This document shows, piece by piece, positions 20,995-32,119 of a stretch of DNA of 64,000 nucleotides. The stretch spans positions 1 through 64,000 of the forward strand of contig JAGVSM010000241.1 in NCBI GenBank assembly GCA_022494885.1. The letters run 5' to 3'. The position numbers and the translations under genes are program-made. Within the stretch, counting starts at the first letter, position 1. Each line of letters starts with the position of its first letter. The notes below the pieces were generated by a model. That model was not told the origin of the DNA, did not search any database, and was given only the letters and a program-made list of their open reading frames with translations. Source of the DNA: Micrasema longulum (taxonomy: Eukaryota; Arthropoda; Insecta; Trichoptera; Brachycentridae).

Positions 20995-21500
20995 AGTCTT
21001 TTTTAAAAGTAAAAAACATCCACGAACGAAGCCTATGTAAAATCAAAAAAATGTTATACGCAACAACTATGGGGAACAGGCTACCAAAATGATATAAACA
21101 CACTACAACAACGACAAAATAAAATATTAAAGTAAGTATATGAGTATTATATGACCTCCCTAAAGCTAAGCTCCCATCTAACACTAAAGAACTTAAAAAA
21201 AAAAACAATTAAATGGTACTAAACTTTTTTAACTAGAACCCTTAGCATTTATTTATAAATTAGCCATTGATGTAATTGTAGACAGAACTATTTTTTTTTT
21301 TTTAATGTAATAAACACGAACACAATATGAGAATATCAGAACAATATCGTATACAATATTCTAAAACGAGACGAGGACAATCCAGACTAATAAATTAGAG
21401 ATTGAAAGTATACAATAAACTACCAGACAGACAAAAGACACAGACAACAATTACAAAAGGTGTTAAAAATATTATCATTAACAATAGAGAAAGATTTAAA
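20995..21500 (+). pseudogene. LINE fragment, RT C-terminal region to ORF end (family 1)
   Basis: ACGAAGCCTATGTAAAATC, CAACAACTATGGGGAACAGG and later AATAAACTACCAGACAGAC place this as the same LINE family as 2720-3014 and 41540-41934, with many stops. Confidence 0.7.
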
Positions 21501-21639
21501 AAAAAAAAACATTTTCGTAAATGAATGTAGTAATTCGTGAGGGTTTATAAATAAAATTTCAAATAAAATAAAAAACTCAAAAACGCAGAATTTCCAGGAG
21601 AGCCAAAAAATGAACACGTTTTAAAACTACGCATTTTTC

Positions 21640-22005
21640 AACAATGTTTTAAGTATGTCCAAATGTTTGTAAACAGACTGGATTTTACCTCCAACGGAGT
21701 TATTACGATCAACATATTACATCAGAGATGGAGACCTCTTTATTCATATTCATCAATGTTGCTTCAATTATTCCATCTGTTGATTTTTGTAAAGTTAAAG
21801 AGCTGAAACCTTTATTGATGGGGGCGAGATTCATCTGACTGAATTAGAACATGTACACACTAGGCTATGCCTAAAAAAATATTTATATATTTTTTACTTG
21901 GATATGAGAAATTATTTTTAGGCGCTGCCTACTATCGGGTGAAATAATTCAGTCAGGTGAATCTCACCCGTATCAATAAACATTACAATTTCAACTCTTT
22001 AAGAG
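21640..22005 (-). repeat. Satellite S, near-monomer copy
   Basis: GTCCAAATGTTTGTAAACAG leads across a junction (GAGTTATTACGATCAACATATTAC) into CAGAGATGGAG. Then come TCCATCTGTTGATTTTTGTA and AGAGCTGAAACCTTTATTGA. This is the same circularly permuted order as at 50975-51896. Confidence 0.75.
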
Positions 22006-22009
22006 GATA

Positions 22010-22235
22010 TGCAGTGTCAGAAAAATTTGATGAATAGGTATTCGACGATAGTTTTTCTGTCACTCTCTCGCAGATGCCTCCCCGATATTGTGCGAAAAAG
22101 ACGACTGCGCGTCGCACTGATTATGCCTAATTCAAATAGAAAAAATCGACGTTTCGTTGTCTCAGTTTCCGCACCCCAAAACTGAACCGATATTGTTTTT
22201 GAAAAAGTATCAGAATGAAATTTTCTGTGTCGGTC
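22010..22235 (+). repeat. Dispersed repeat K, copy 1
   Basis: TCTCGCAGATGCCTCCCCGA, ATTGTGCGAAAAAG and AGAATGAAAT are repeated in the same orientation at 24715-24945. The two copies flank Sik exon 1. 22236-23191 is otherwise plain intron. Confidence 0.75.
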
Positions 22236-23140
22236 ATTTTTCGTTTTTCAAAATTACATATTTATCATATTTGAATATAGTACGTCGTAAGACGGCAGAT
22301 AAAACTGGGCGCTTTTCTGGGTTTTTGGGCGGTCCTAGCTCCCGTAACAAACAATGTATCTTTTTTTTTTTAAAAGGAATAACCCGCTAAGCCTATATTT
22401 TGAGGCTTGTCAGCAGGTGGGATAGAGGGGATATGGAAGAAGGTAATGAAAAATACACCACATCTAAAAAGCAAAGCGACAGGGAAAGGTCAATAGTAAA
22501 TATCTACATATATTGCATACAAAAATCACCGCTCTAGTGCCATAATCCAGGGAGAAAATAAGAGAATTCGTTTTTACGAAGAAAGGTCAAACCGCGTTTC
22601 TTATTTCAAGAACATTTTTTATTTAATTTTTGGACAGAGGTATTTCGAAACCGTGTTTTATTAAATAAGGTTAAATTAATTCTGGGACGTAGGGAATTAT
22701 GTTACACATAGATTATAATATTATACAATAAAAAAATCGCGGAATATAATATGCGAGATTCATACATTCAGTCGATTGTCTGCGATATTCGCCCGAGATA
22801 ATGTTGAGATAATTTCGCGAACGAAAACAAACGTATTGACCAAAAGATAAGCATTATCACTTGCTTAAACAACGCTCCGAAATATGAACACTAAAACATT
22901 ACATTTTACTACATAAATGTAGAAATCCTTACTTATATTAGACAGACGTCCATTCATGAATTCATTCAAAATATTGCATACGAATCGATAAATGCAGAAA
23001 ATTAACTGTCAGACGGCGAAGACAAACGCCAAAAAAACGAGCTATTCAAATTTTAAACTAAAAAAAACACAAGTAATTTCTCGTAAAAACACTGTACAAT
23101 TGGTGGAATCCAACGCGAATTAAACAATAATAATATTTTA

Positions 23141-23800
<660 letters not shown>

Positions 23801-23975
23801 TGAAATGGCCAAAAAAATGAAGAATTAATTCGTTTTGAATAATTTTCTTTGAAATTTAACCCGTTTTTCTTCGATTTCTTTTTTTTCTATGTTTTTTTGG
23901 TGAGAAACAGTGTGTTTTTTTACACGCTTTCGCGGCTCGGATGTTGAATGTGATTTTTGTCGCCCATTGTACTCA

Positions 23976-23983
23976 TGACGTCA
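23976..23983. promoter_or_regulatory. Palindromic CRE (TGACGTCA) upstream of Sik
   Basis: An exact CREB consensus octamer 638 bp upstream of the Sik ATG. A half site (CTGACGTAA) is at about 23751 and GTGACGTC at about 24173. CREB-driven feedback on SIK genes is known in mammals; here binding is inference. One chance match is expected in 64 kb and a second copy exists near 55445. Confidence 0.4.
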
Positions 23984-24269
23984 CAATCGATGGCCGTACG
24001 GACTCCTTACAAACGTGCGTCGGTAGTGGTGGCTTGTACACACACACACACATACACGCAGAGCGCGCCTCCTATTAGTCGGTGGAAAGGTTTGTGAAAA
24101 CGAAATGTTTTGCCATTCATTTAGGTAGATAGTTAGAATCTATCGAGAATCTTATACGAACGCGCTTACAACGTGACGTCTAAAACGAACGGCTAGGAAC
24201 GGATTAGTAATTTTCTATTTTTTTACGCACCTAGAAATATATTACATTTTTCACATACCAGTATTTGTT

Positions 24270-24600
24270 CTGTTCTTGTCCGGGCGGATGAAGAATAGAA
24301 TAATGTTTATGAAATAGAACCAAATCCCCGGACGAGTGTTTTCGTCACCGTGGCTGCTCTCAGGTAGAAATCTAAAGAAAGAAATCTATCGGTGATAAAG
24401 TCATCCTTGTAGTGTAGCGGTTGGCGCATTCACCCACTACGCTCGAGGTCCCGGGATCGATTCCTGGCACGGTCGATGTGAAATATTTGTTTTAATGGCG
24501 ATTTCTTACTGAAAAAAATACTGTCCCAGATACGCTGCATTTGGTGTTCCAGTGTTGTGCCTTATGCATTATTTAAGGCGCGGATAGGGGATGATGATGA
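24270..24600 (+). mobile_element. SINE-A, long variant
   Basis: The upstream block CCCGGACGAGTGTTTTCGTC is followed by GTAGTGTAGCGGTTGGCGCA (A box) and CCCGGGATCGATTCCTGG (B box). GATACGCTGCATTTGGTG and a (GAT)n tail come next. It is nearly full length. A (CA)n run lies at about 24038-24058 before it. Confidence 0.82.
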
Positions 24601-24714
24601 TGAGGATATACAAAAACGATTAATAGGAAAAACAAAAAAAAAATTAAACAAAGTAAAAAAAGTAAATAAGATCTGGTGCATTTTAATAATTGTTTAGGGA
24701 TGGGAGCAAAGATA

Positions 24715-24945
24715 AATGATTTAATAGGGCATGCGGTGTCAGAAAAAAATGTTGAATAGGTATTTGAACATAGTTTTTCTCTCACTCTCTCGCAGATGTC
24801 TCCCCGACATTGTGCGAAAAAAATAACTACACGTCAGACTGAGTATGCCTGACGAAAATCAAAGTTTCACTGTGCCGTTTTTCGCACTTCAAAACGTAAC
24901 CGATTTTATTTTGTGAATCCAAAGCATCAGAATGAAATCACTTTT
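24715..24945 (+). repeat. Dispersed repeat K, copy 2
   Basis: See 22010-22235; similarity runs from GGCATGCGGTGTCAG to CAGAATGAAATCA. Confidence 0.75.
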
Positions 24946-25044
24946 AGTTCATATGAAATGTTACTATACTACGACTACCTACTATGAATTCATGGTGAAA
25001 AAACAGTTTAATTGTTTTCCTTTTAACAAACTGTTCAATTTTTT

Positions 25045-25130
25045 TTCACTTCGTGGTCTAGTCGGTCAGCGCGTTTCCCTAACATCTCGAGGTCCCGGGA
25101 TCGATTCCCGACTGGGTTAATATTATAAAA
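25045..25130 (+). repeat. SINE tRNA-like head
   Basis: CGTGGTCTAGTCGGTCAGCG and CCCGGGATCGATTCCCGACT have A and B boxes. The body is missing, and an RTE-like LINE fragment follows at 25140. Confidence 0.7.
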
Positions 25131-25139
25131 GAAATTTAA

Positions 25140-25335
25140 AAGGCGACTGCTTATCTAACCTGCACAGGAAGACCGAAAAAACCATAAAATGACCGAATCA
25201 AACAAATACTTGAAGTTGGACTTGCAGAAGTTGGAATCATCGGCGTGCGAGCGTGAAAATAAGCGAGGTCTGTATGCAAGGAAATATGACGTTTTATCCT
25301 CTCTGCCTACCCCTACGGAAATAGAGTGATTTGTC
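25140..25335 (+). pseudogene. RTE-like LINE 3' end
   Basis: CAGGAAGACCGAAAAAACC (GRPRKT motif, mutated), ATCATCGGCGTGCGAGCGTG and TATCCTCTCTGCCTACCCC match the end of the 47540-48300 LINE. Confidence 0.75.
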
Positions 25336-25399
25336 TTATTTATTTATTTGGTCATATTCATCGATTACGTGCAAACATCATCATCGTTCCATGGTCCGT

Positions 25400-25610
25400 A
25401 TTCTAATAAAAAGTTAAAATGTATTTTAATTAAGTTTTCTGGATGAAAAGCAGAATATGCATATCTTCTAAACATGTTCAATGAAGGTTACCGACGAAGA
25501 TTCTTTAAATCTTCCTGTAAAATATACTCATTTTCGTACACAAATATCGGTTTTTCTTTATAGACAGTCGAAGCTGTTAACTTCCTATTGTAATCGGGGC
25601 CCAGGTCTGA
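25400..25610 (+). mobile_element. MITE-H copy
   Basis: TTAATTAAGTTTTCTGGATG, ACTCATTTTCGTACACAAAT and CTTCCTATTGTAATCGGGG are shared with 40974-41214. The left end is lost. Confidence 0.65.
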
Positions 25611-25611
25611 T

Positions 25612-25785
25612 TATTATTTGTTTTGTAAACGAATTTAAACTGTATTAAATAAACATGTTAGATTGTTCTTAGAATGTTGACACGGAACCTAACCTTTTAT
25701 ATCTTCCATTATATTTGTGTTTATTTTACGCCGGTGTCTCTCGGAACGGATCCCCGCCCCCGGCGTAAAACGACGTTTACCTGTA
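25612..25785 (+). repeat. Dispersed repeat E, copy 2
   Basis: Same orientation and order as 10900-11125, lacking about 50 bp of the middle. It is followed at about 25810 by GCGAAGCTGCGGGTAAAAGC, a phrase frequent at transposon ends in moths and butterflies (from general knowledge). Confidence 0.65.
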
Positions 25786-25949
25786 GTTCAGAAATTTCTT
25801 CATAACACCGCGTGAGCGAAGCTGCGGGTAAAAGCTAGGAAAATACCATTTTTATACCTACCAGTGTCTCAAGCGCCATTAGTTACGAAAGGGGAAATAG
25901 TGAAGACGATGTTTTTTCGATCTTTAAAATATTATCTGAACATCAACTA

Positions 25950-27340
25950 TAACTAACTAATAAATAACTATTAGCCAATATCCATTCTTTTGGTATTTAG
26001 TAAAATGTTTGAATCTATTTTTACGATCAGGTGTATCTCGCGATTAAACTATACTTAAACATTAATCAACATGGCATTGTTCGTGGAAGATCTGTTTTAA
26101 CCAATTTGGTGCATTTTACTGACTACGTTCATAAAAATATGGACAAAAGAACACAGGTTGACGTTTTATACACGGATTTTTCCAAAGCATTCGACAAAGT
26201 TAAGCACACAGTTCTTAAAGAAAAATTAAAACTGATTGGAATTCACGGTGATCTACATAGATGGTTTTGCTCTATGTTCTTTCCTAGAAAAAGACTTCAA
26301 ACCGTAGTTGTAGCTGGGTTTGTATCTTTGTTTAAATGTGCCTCCTCAGGAGTTCCCCAGGGATTGTTTCTAGGTCCTCTCCTTTTTAATATTTACATAA
26401 ATGATATTTTTTACTGCTTTGAATTTGCCATTTTTTCCCTGTACGCTAACGATATGAATTTTTTTACCAAAATTAAATCTTTAGAAGATGTTAACAACCT
26501 CCAAAGAGACCAAGATAGGATAGGCAATGATAATTTCCTTTGTTTAACTAACTAACTAACTAACTAGTTAAACATAGGTAGGATAGGCAATGATAATTTC
26601 CTTTGTTTAAATGTCTTCAAATGCCACAAAGTGACCTTTACCAGAAATAAAATAATAATACCATCCGTTTACCTTATAAACGCATGCAAAATTACTGAAA
26701 TAGACTGTATTCGTGACCTTGGAGTATATTTGGATAAAAAATTGACATGCGAAGAACATATAGAGAAGACAGTAAGCAAAGTTTACAAAACTTTGGGCTT
26801 TATAATAAGAGTCTGTAAGCCATTTAACAATCCACAGACATTAAAAACACTTTATTTTGCACATGTACGCAGTATCTTTGAATATTGTTCCACTGTCTGG
26901 TCTCCTCAATATTCCAAATATATTTCGAGAATTGAAAGAATCAAAAAAAAATTTGAATCACCCAAACTATCGTCAATATTTACATTTCAATAACTATGAA
27001 GAAGCTGCAGTACATCATAAAATCGATACCTTACAATCTAGAAGAATCATCAATAATACTGCTTTCCTTTACAAAATATGTAATAATAACTTAGATTGCC
27101 CTCAACTGCTTGAAAAAAATAAAATTCGTATTCCTCAACGTACAACTCGGCTGCAACAATTATTTCATGTTGGTATTTCAAGCACGAATAATAAGAATGC
27201 ATCTTTGCCCAGAATTTTAAATAATTATGACATGTTTTTAGCTAAAATACATATATATTTCCTGACTTCAAACAAATTTAAAGAAAATTCTAGAACCCTA
27301 ATTAAAAATAGTAATTATAATGTAATCTAACTGTACCTAC
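25950..27340 (+). pseudogene. Jockey/CR1-superfamily LINE, RT and C-terminal region
   Basis: This is the longest RT remnant in the window. It starts near PISILLVFSKMFESIF and continues QHGIVRGRSVLTNLV, VDVLYTDFSKAFDKV and SSGVPQGLFLGPLLFNIYIN. The catalytic box is YAND instead of YADD. After a 63-bp disruption (26516-26610) the frame resumes with LGVYLDKKLTCEEHI and FEYCSTVWSPQYSKYI. A frameshift near 26970 leads to KIDTLQSRRIINNTAFLYKI and ends at 27330. A T-run at 27340-27364 follows. The endonuclease is missing. It is dead because of frame breaks and the active-site change. Confidence 0.9.
26516..26610 (+). repeat. 31-bp direct duplication around an (AACT)n core
   Basis: TAGGATAGGCAATGATAATT and the next 11 bases occur at 26516-26546 and again at 26579-26609. 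Between them is only AACTAACTAACT...AGTTAAACATAGG. This looks like the target duplication of an RTE-like LINE that left only its 3' tail. Compare the same (GTTA)n tail at 17168-17292. Confidence 0.75.
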
Positions 27341-27419
27341 CTAATATTTTTTTTTTTTTTTTTTTAAATATTGTCATTATTTTCTCTTGTTTGAAAGAAG
27401 AAAAAAGGGAGGACTGATA

Positions 27420-28039
27420 GCTCCGTAGGGATCCGCCGGCGAAAGGATTTTTAAGTCTTTTAAGATTTTTAAGTGCATTTTCGCTAAACAATCACACGCA
27501 GTTAAGTACTCGTAACATTATTGGTCTTCCTCATTATCGGAGCATCGCTGGAAGAAATACATCAAAATACAGCGGAACTTTTTCTTATACAATTCGAAAT
27601 AGGTCAGGGTGGAGCATATCAATTATTCCTTACAGCAATAATACACCACTGGCTAAATAGAGTCACGTCTGCGCGAACAAAAACCATTATATGATTATCA
27701 ACCATGAAGTTAGCTACGATTTACAGCAATGCAACGGGCCGTAGGTACTCGGGTCCTGAATTGCGAGCGCAAACCGAAACCGTCCGTTACACGTTTAAAA
27801 ATTTGGAACACTTTTGTTCTACGCAATAGAGCTGAAGGGCTTCTCTAGCGAATTATACCCGACCACAAAACCACAGAAACCAAAAAAAACCTTTAACCAC
27901 AAAAAATATTTTACTGACTGGACTATAAAAAAAAACAGGTACTTTTATTAGGCAAAAGTAAAAAAAAAATTAATAATCACTTGATAATTAAGTCAAATTA
28001 ATACAGTTTGATATTATAAAATGGTTTAGTAATAGAAAG
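27420..28039. other. No gene; weak relic of the 13.2-kb TIR element
   Basis: AAGTTAGCTACGATTTACAG, CAACGGGCCGTA and GGGCTTCTCTAGCG resemble 13320-13360 and 14163-14180 of the TIR element. No intact terminus is visible. Confidence 0.4.
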
Positions 28040-28325
28040 ATGGGGAAAAAATCGACTACCCTGGCAATACTAACGAAATGTCCGCCTTGTTTTATTTAAC
28101 AATCTGACAGATGGTAAAATAATAAAATACTTAAATGATATTCTTTGTGAATTCACTACTTAATTACCCTATTCCCTTTTAATCCCAGCAGTATTTTGAC
28201 ACAAAACGACACAACACGGCGTAGTTGAGTTTAAATCGGCAGTTGGGTACAAAGCGACGCATACAAAATAGGTAACTAATGGCAAAAACGTAAAAACACT
28301 CATTTATGAGTAGTTTTTTTTCGTA
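28040..28325 (-). mobile_element. P-superfamily non-autonomous element, decayed copy 3
   Basis: The reverse complement matches 4330-4620 of copy 1: CTACTC..GAGT, GTACCCAACTGCCGATTTAA, CGCCGTGTTGTGTCG, ACCATCTGTCAGATTGTTAA and TTGCCAGGGTAGT. The mini-frame ATG has become ACG and there is an early stop. The termini are not identified. Confidence 0.7.
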
Positions 28326-28585
28326 ACAAGCTTAAATTATTTTTTGAACGGGATGGAGCCTACTTTACCGTTTATAAAAATTAAACTTGTTTTTTTTTAC
28401 CCATTTGCGTATTGCTTGAAAAACGCTATTTAAACAGTTGTATCATGTTATAAATAAAAAAAATTCAATACATTATTAGAATATAAACAAAATATTACTA
28501 TTTCGCCACAAAATGATAACGTCAGCTGTCAAAATCATCAGATGAATCAATAAAATTTTTGCTCGTTGCAACACTAATCAGAAAA

Positions 28586-28639
28586 ATGGCGCTCTCGTAT
28601 ATCGCTGTGGGGGCGGCGGCTTGTCTAAACTTCAAAATT
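28586..28639 (+). other. Candidate first coding exon (speculative)
   Basis: ATG opens 18 codons (MALSYIAVGAAACLNFKI) that end in ATT|GTGAGTAT, a good phase-0 donor. The segment is locally GC-rich (GTGGGGGCGGCGGC). It could join in phase with the acceptor at 32119, but the joined leader is not a clean signal peptide. It is offered as a candidate only. The rest of 28326-29299 has no recognised gene. Confidence 0.25.
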
Positions 28640-29299
28640 GTGAGTATTATAAATTAAATCGCATATATTGTCAGGTGAAAAATGACGACTTAAGATTTTC
28701 CAACGAGCGTGAATTAAAAAACACGTGTTTTATTTCAATTTCATCAAACTGTTCAATGTACAATGAATCCGGTACTACGCAAAATGTATTTTTTGTCTTT
28801 TATAGTTAATTTTTTGGACAACAGAGTAACAGGTATCAGCTGTCAAATCGGTTTTAGATTTGATTATAGAAGGCAGTAATTTTCGCGACAAGTATCTTGC
28901 TTTAATTTCAATTATTAAAACTTATGTTTAAAACCTTTTTAGAAAATTTATTTTATTTTAATAAATATTATTAGGTTTATTCATTCAGTACAATTTTAGA
29001 TTTGCGCCTTTTGTTTTGACATTATTCTTTAGTTTCCATTTTGGCCGACAGAGTTAGAAAACTGTCATTTATTTTGTTTTAGTATTTAAATATTTTATAA
29101 TATATTTATGACGGGTTGTATAAGTTTAAAATTAATTAATTACCTTTTTCGTCAACCATAGTGACATAGTGATAAGTTTCGTTTGAATAAAATGCAGTTT
29201 ATTAATCGCTGCTCAAAGCCACGTAGATTTTCACATTTATAATTAGTTTAAAATGCTTTTTGTAGATGGCAGTAATGTGAAAAGTTTCCAAATGAAACA

Positions 29300-29420
29300 A
29301 ACAAATTATCACCCTGTTTACGTGGGGGTAGGCAGAGAAGATAGAACGCCATATGAATCTGTCTTTGCAAACAGACCTCGCTTCCGCTATTTGTCGCTGA
29401 CGTTGTTCTGCTGATTATGG
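29300..29420 (-). pseudogene. RTE-like LINE 3' end
   Basis: GGGGGTAGGCAGAGAAGATA, GAACGCCATATGAATCTG and AAACAGACCTCGCTTCC match the minus strand of the 48185-48290 region. Confidence 0.7.
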
Positions 29421-29575
29421 CTCGATATAATAAATAAATAAATTCAAATCAACAAACTAATAAACGCAAATCCATTGCCAAGCTGTTTTGTTTTGCAAAT
29501 ATTCTACGATTATGTAAAGCTTTTTCCGAACAGCTGGTACTTTTTAAAATCTTAAAAAAAAATTGTTGGCAAAGC

Positions 29576-29826
29576 CTAAAGCTAGAGTTTCCTAGGACAG
29601 CGGTGCCCGTATTTTAACGGCCGTAGTGAACGGTGATGTGGTGGACAGCCATCGTAACGTCGACAAGAGAGTGGTTTCCTAGGGAAACGGTGTTAAATGG
29701 TGTTGATAACATCGGTTTCCTAGGAAACCACACTCTAGTCATCGTTACGACGTCTGTCCACCGCATCTCCGTTCACTATGGCCGTTAAAATATGGGCACC
29801 GCTGTCCTAGGAAACCCTAGCTTTAA
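29576..29826. mobile_element. ~251-bp palindromic MITE, copy 2
   Basis: Near-identical to 15173-15421 with about a dozen substitutions, which lie in both arms. Its right end directly abuts the left terminus of TIR element L. Confidence 0.93.
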
Positions 29827-30399
29827 GGCTGTAGTCTGGTAAAACGAACGCAAAATTAGGAAATCATAATTTCATAATCATAGGAAGGCATAATTTTAAG
29901 TAGAAATAAAGGAAAATGTTACAAAAATGTATGTGATTTAAAATGCTCGTATTTCTTTTCAAAAACAAAAAAAATAAATTTTGCCGCAGCCACTATCACG
30001 TTCAATTTATTATCTTTAAATTATTACAACAAATTTTACTTCAATACTTAGGGCCGGTTGCATCAAAGTTGGTATAAATTTAGTTTAAAGTTAAATATTT
30101 AAATTTAGTTAAGGCTCAAAATCTGGTAACTGAAAAATTCCGTTGCATCAACATTATTTTAGTTAAGTTAAAGTTAAGAATGTTGCCACTGTAAAGGTTT
30201 AAGTTTCACCCTAAAAATTGTTGGGTTTTTGCGCAAGCACGTACTTGTTTATTTACATGTAGCAATACACATGCCCCGCGACGCGTCTTTGGGCACAAAC
30301 GTTTAAATTTCGTTCCAATTTTCAGTGTGTGCGAAAGGGCGAAGCAACACTGCGCATTCGGAGAAGAAAAGAACAAAAGGGACATCGTCCTTTTTGAAC

Positions 30400-30559
30400 T
30401 AGATAAAAAAAAATAAAAGAGCAAAAGCTAAAACAAAATGAAGAACTTTTTACTCTAGAAATAGAGCAAAAAAAGGTCATTTTTCGGGCAACTATGGCAG
30501 CCTTAAATGCCCAGAAAGAGTTAGCTGAGCTCAATCTAGCTCTATTTAAAAATAAATAA
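30400..30559 (+). pseudogene. Myb/SANT-type partner protein C-terminus (Harbinger-like)
   Basis: The frame ends at TAA 30557-30559 with a charged heptad-like helix (KEQKLKQNEELFTLEIEQKK, then AQKELAELNLALFKNK). This is typical of the coiled-coil end of Harbinger partner proteins. The N-terminal Myb/MADF part is broken by stops upstream. Confidence 0.45.
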
Positions 30560-30639
30560 ACAGCATTTCAATACAGTCATGATTTAGATTTATTTTACAC
30601 TACGCCGCTGATGATCAAGTCCCGTGTTTTGAAAAATAA

Positions 30640-30837
30640 TTAACAATTCAAAATTAAAATAATTATTAGTTCTTCACTTTTTTGACATTCGAAATCTTGC
30701 GATAAAGTCGGACTCTTCCCACAAAAAATGGTCCGTTCGTGGTTTGAACAGTTTTTTTTTTGGTTTAGAATAAACTCAATGATAAATTCGTCATCGGAAG
30801 ACGAAAAATCCGATAAAATGGACATTTTGTGCAACTT
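30640..30837 (-). pseudogene. Harbinger-like transposase N-terminus remnant
   Basis: The minus strand encodes MHKMSILSDFSSSDDEFIIE and then FILNQKK. SSDDE near the N-terminus is usual in Harbinger transposases. The catalytic DDE domain is deleted. Confidence 0.4.
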
Positions 30838-31088
30838 TTCACCGATCGATCAATAGATTTCAACACTCACGGCGCTTTTTTGACAGATGGCAGATCGCAT
30901 TTAACTTTAAACTTAACTTTAAACGGTCCCCTGGCGGCCGGTCAAATAATAGTAACTTTTTTTGATGCAACGCATTTTGACATAAAAGTAACTTTTATTT
31001 GACTTTAGCCCTGACTTTAACTTAACTTTTGTCGAATGGTTTCTTTAATATTTGATCCTTGTCAACTGCTTCAGAGCTGTTTATATTA

Positions 31089-31501
31089 ACTGTTGTAAAA
31101 TGTTAATATAAACAGCTCCCCAGGGAGTTGAATCCAGTCCTTTGTCTACAAAATTTGGACAAACTCAAAATATTGTTGATAAATTACCTGGTCCATGAAG
31201 AAGTATAGAAATTGAAAAAATAACATTTTCAGGCGTTGCCTAGTATGTAGGTGAAATAATTCAATTAGATGAATCTCACCCGCATAAATAAAGGTTTCAG
31301 CTCTTTAACTTCACAAACATCAACAGGTGGAAGAATTGAAGGAATATAGATGTTCAAATATAGGCAGAATGGTGAATGTTACACAGTGTGTAAAGTGGCC
31401 ACTTAAACCAGCCATTGACAGGTCATAAGCCCTGTAGATGCCTAGACTTCTATATTACCTTCTCTTAAATGTTCTTCATCTCTGTTGTAAATTGTTAATA
31501 T
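31089..31501 (+). repeat. Satellite S, reference monomer (~392 bp)
   Basis: It starts and ends with the same ~20-bp phrase (CTGTTGTAAAATGTTAATAT at 31090 and CTGTTGTAAATTGTTAATAT at 31482), giving a period of about 392 bp. Landmarks are AGCTCCCCAGGGAGTTGAAT, GGCGTTGCCTAGTATGTAGG, AGGTTTCAGCTCTTTAACTT and AAGTGGCCACTTAAACCAGC. Fragments lie at 3281, 6690, 21640, 35690, 44680, 50975, 57005, 58330 and 61140. Confidence 0.85.
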
Positions 31502-31772
31502 CAATACTTAGTCTTTATTGAGATCCCAGATTCCTAAGTTTAGTCTAAATTTGAAATGGCGTAATCTGCCGGTCTAAAAGTCATTTTATTTTAGTTACAT
31601 AAAACTTTTAACTATATTTTTTATTAAAAATACCTTTAAAAATTACTGTCTTTATTTAATTTATTTGTTTTTTTTTTTATTATTGCGGGATTGAAAAAAA
31701 AACATTAGTTTTAAAATGGCAAAATCGTATGATTTCCTCATTTTGCGTTCATTTTACCAGACTACAGCCTTC

Positions 31773-32119
31773 TTCATATCAAGAGGTACGAGTACTTTGT
31801 TACATTTACGCATGCAGTTGGAGGCAAAAATATTACCTACTAACTTTTGGCAGTCTGGTAGTGAGTAGTGAGTAGTGAGAACAGCTAGTTTATCTTTATT
31901 TCTCTAATACTATTGAAATCTCTATTCCATTTAAAGTCATCAATACTGTTGTGCGCGAGAATTCCACAAGAATCCCATAGGAGTTCTGCCCGGAATACCA
32001 CACAGCCACAAGAGGATAATATCCCGCAATAACAGACGCTCGAGTCTACAGAAAGTCGATGACGAATAGTTCATTTCGATAGGTCCCTTTAAACATTTCT
32101 TTGTAATTTATTTTCGCAG
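31773..32119 (+). other. No exon identified; presumed intron 5' of the secreted-protein exon
   Basis: GTGAGTAGTGAGTAGTGAGA at about 31860 is a small repeat. No convincing short first exon with ATG and donor was found. The acceptor TATTTTCGCAG ends at 32119. Confidence 0.4.

Larger units (their letters stand above)
30050..31040. mobile_element. PIF/Harbinger-like deletion derivative
   Basis: It opens GGGCCGGTTGCATCAAAGT and has repeated TTAAAGTTAA and GTTGCATCAA subterminal words. Related words in inverse order lie at 30895-31040 (TTTGATGCAACGCATTTTG, GACTTTAACTTAACTTTTGT). Two partial genes converge inside it (30400-30559 plus, 30640-30837 minus). Two genes per element is a Harbinger trait; the superfamily is inferred. 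Confidence 0.55.
29827..31772. mobile_element. TIR element L, host of nested insertions
   Basis: The left end GGCTGTAGTCTGGTAAAACG and right end CGTTC-ATTTTACCAGACTACAGCC form inverted repeats of about 40 bp, both followed by GCAAAAT and GGAAATCAT words. Inside lie a Harbinger-like element (30050-31040) and a satellite S monomer (31089-31501). The remaining L sequence is AT-rich and non-coding. Confidence 0.75.
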
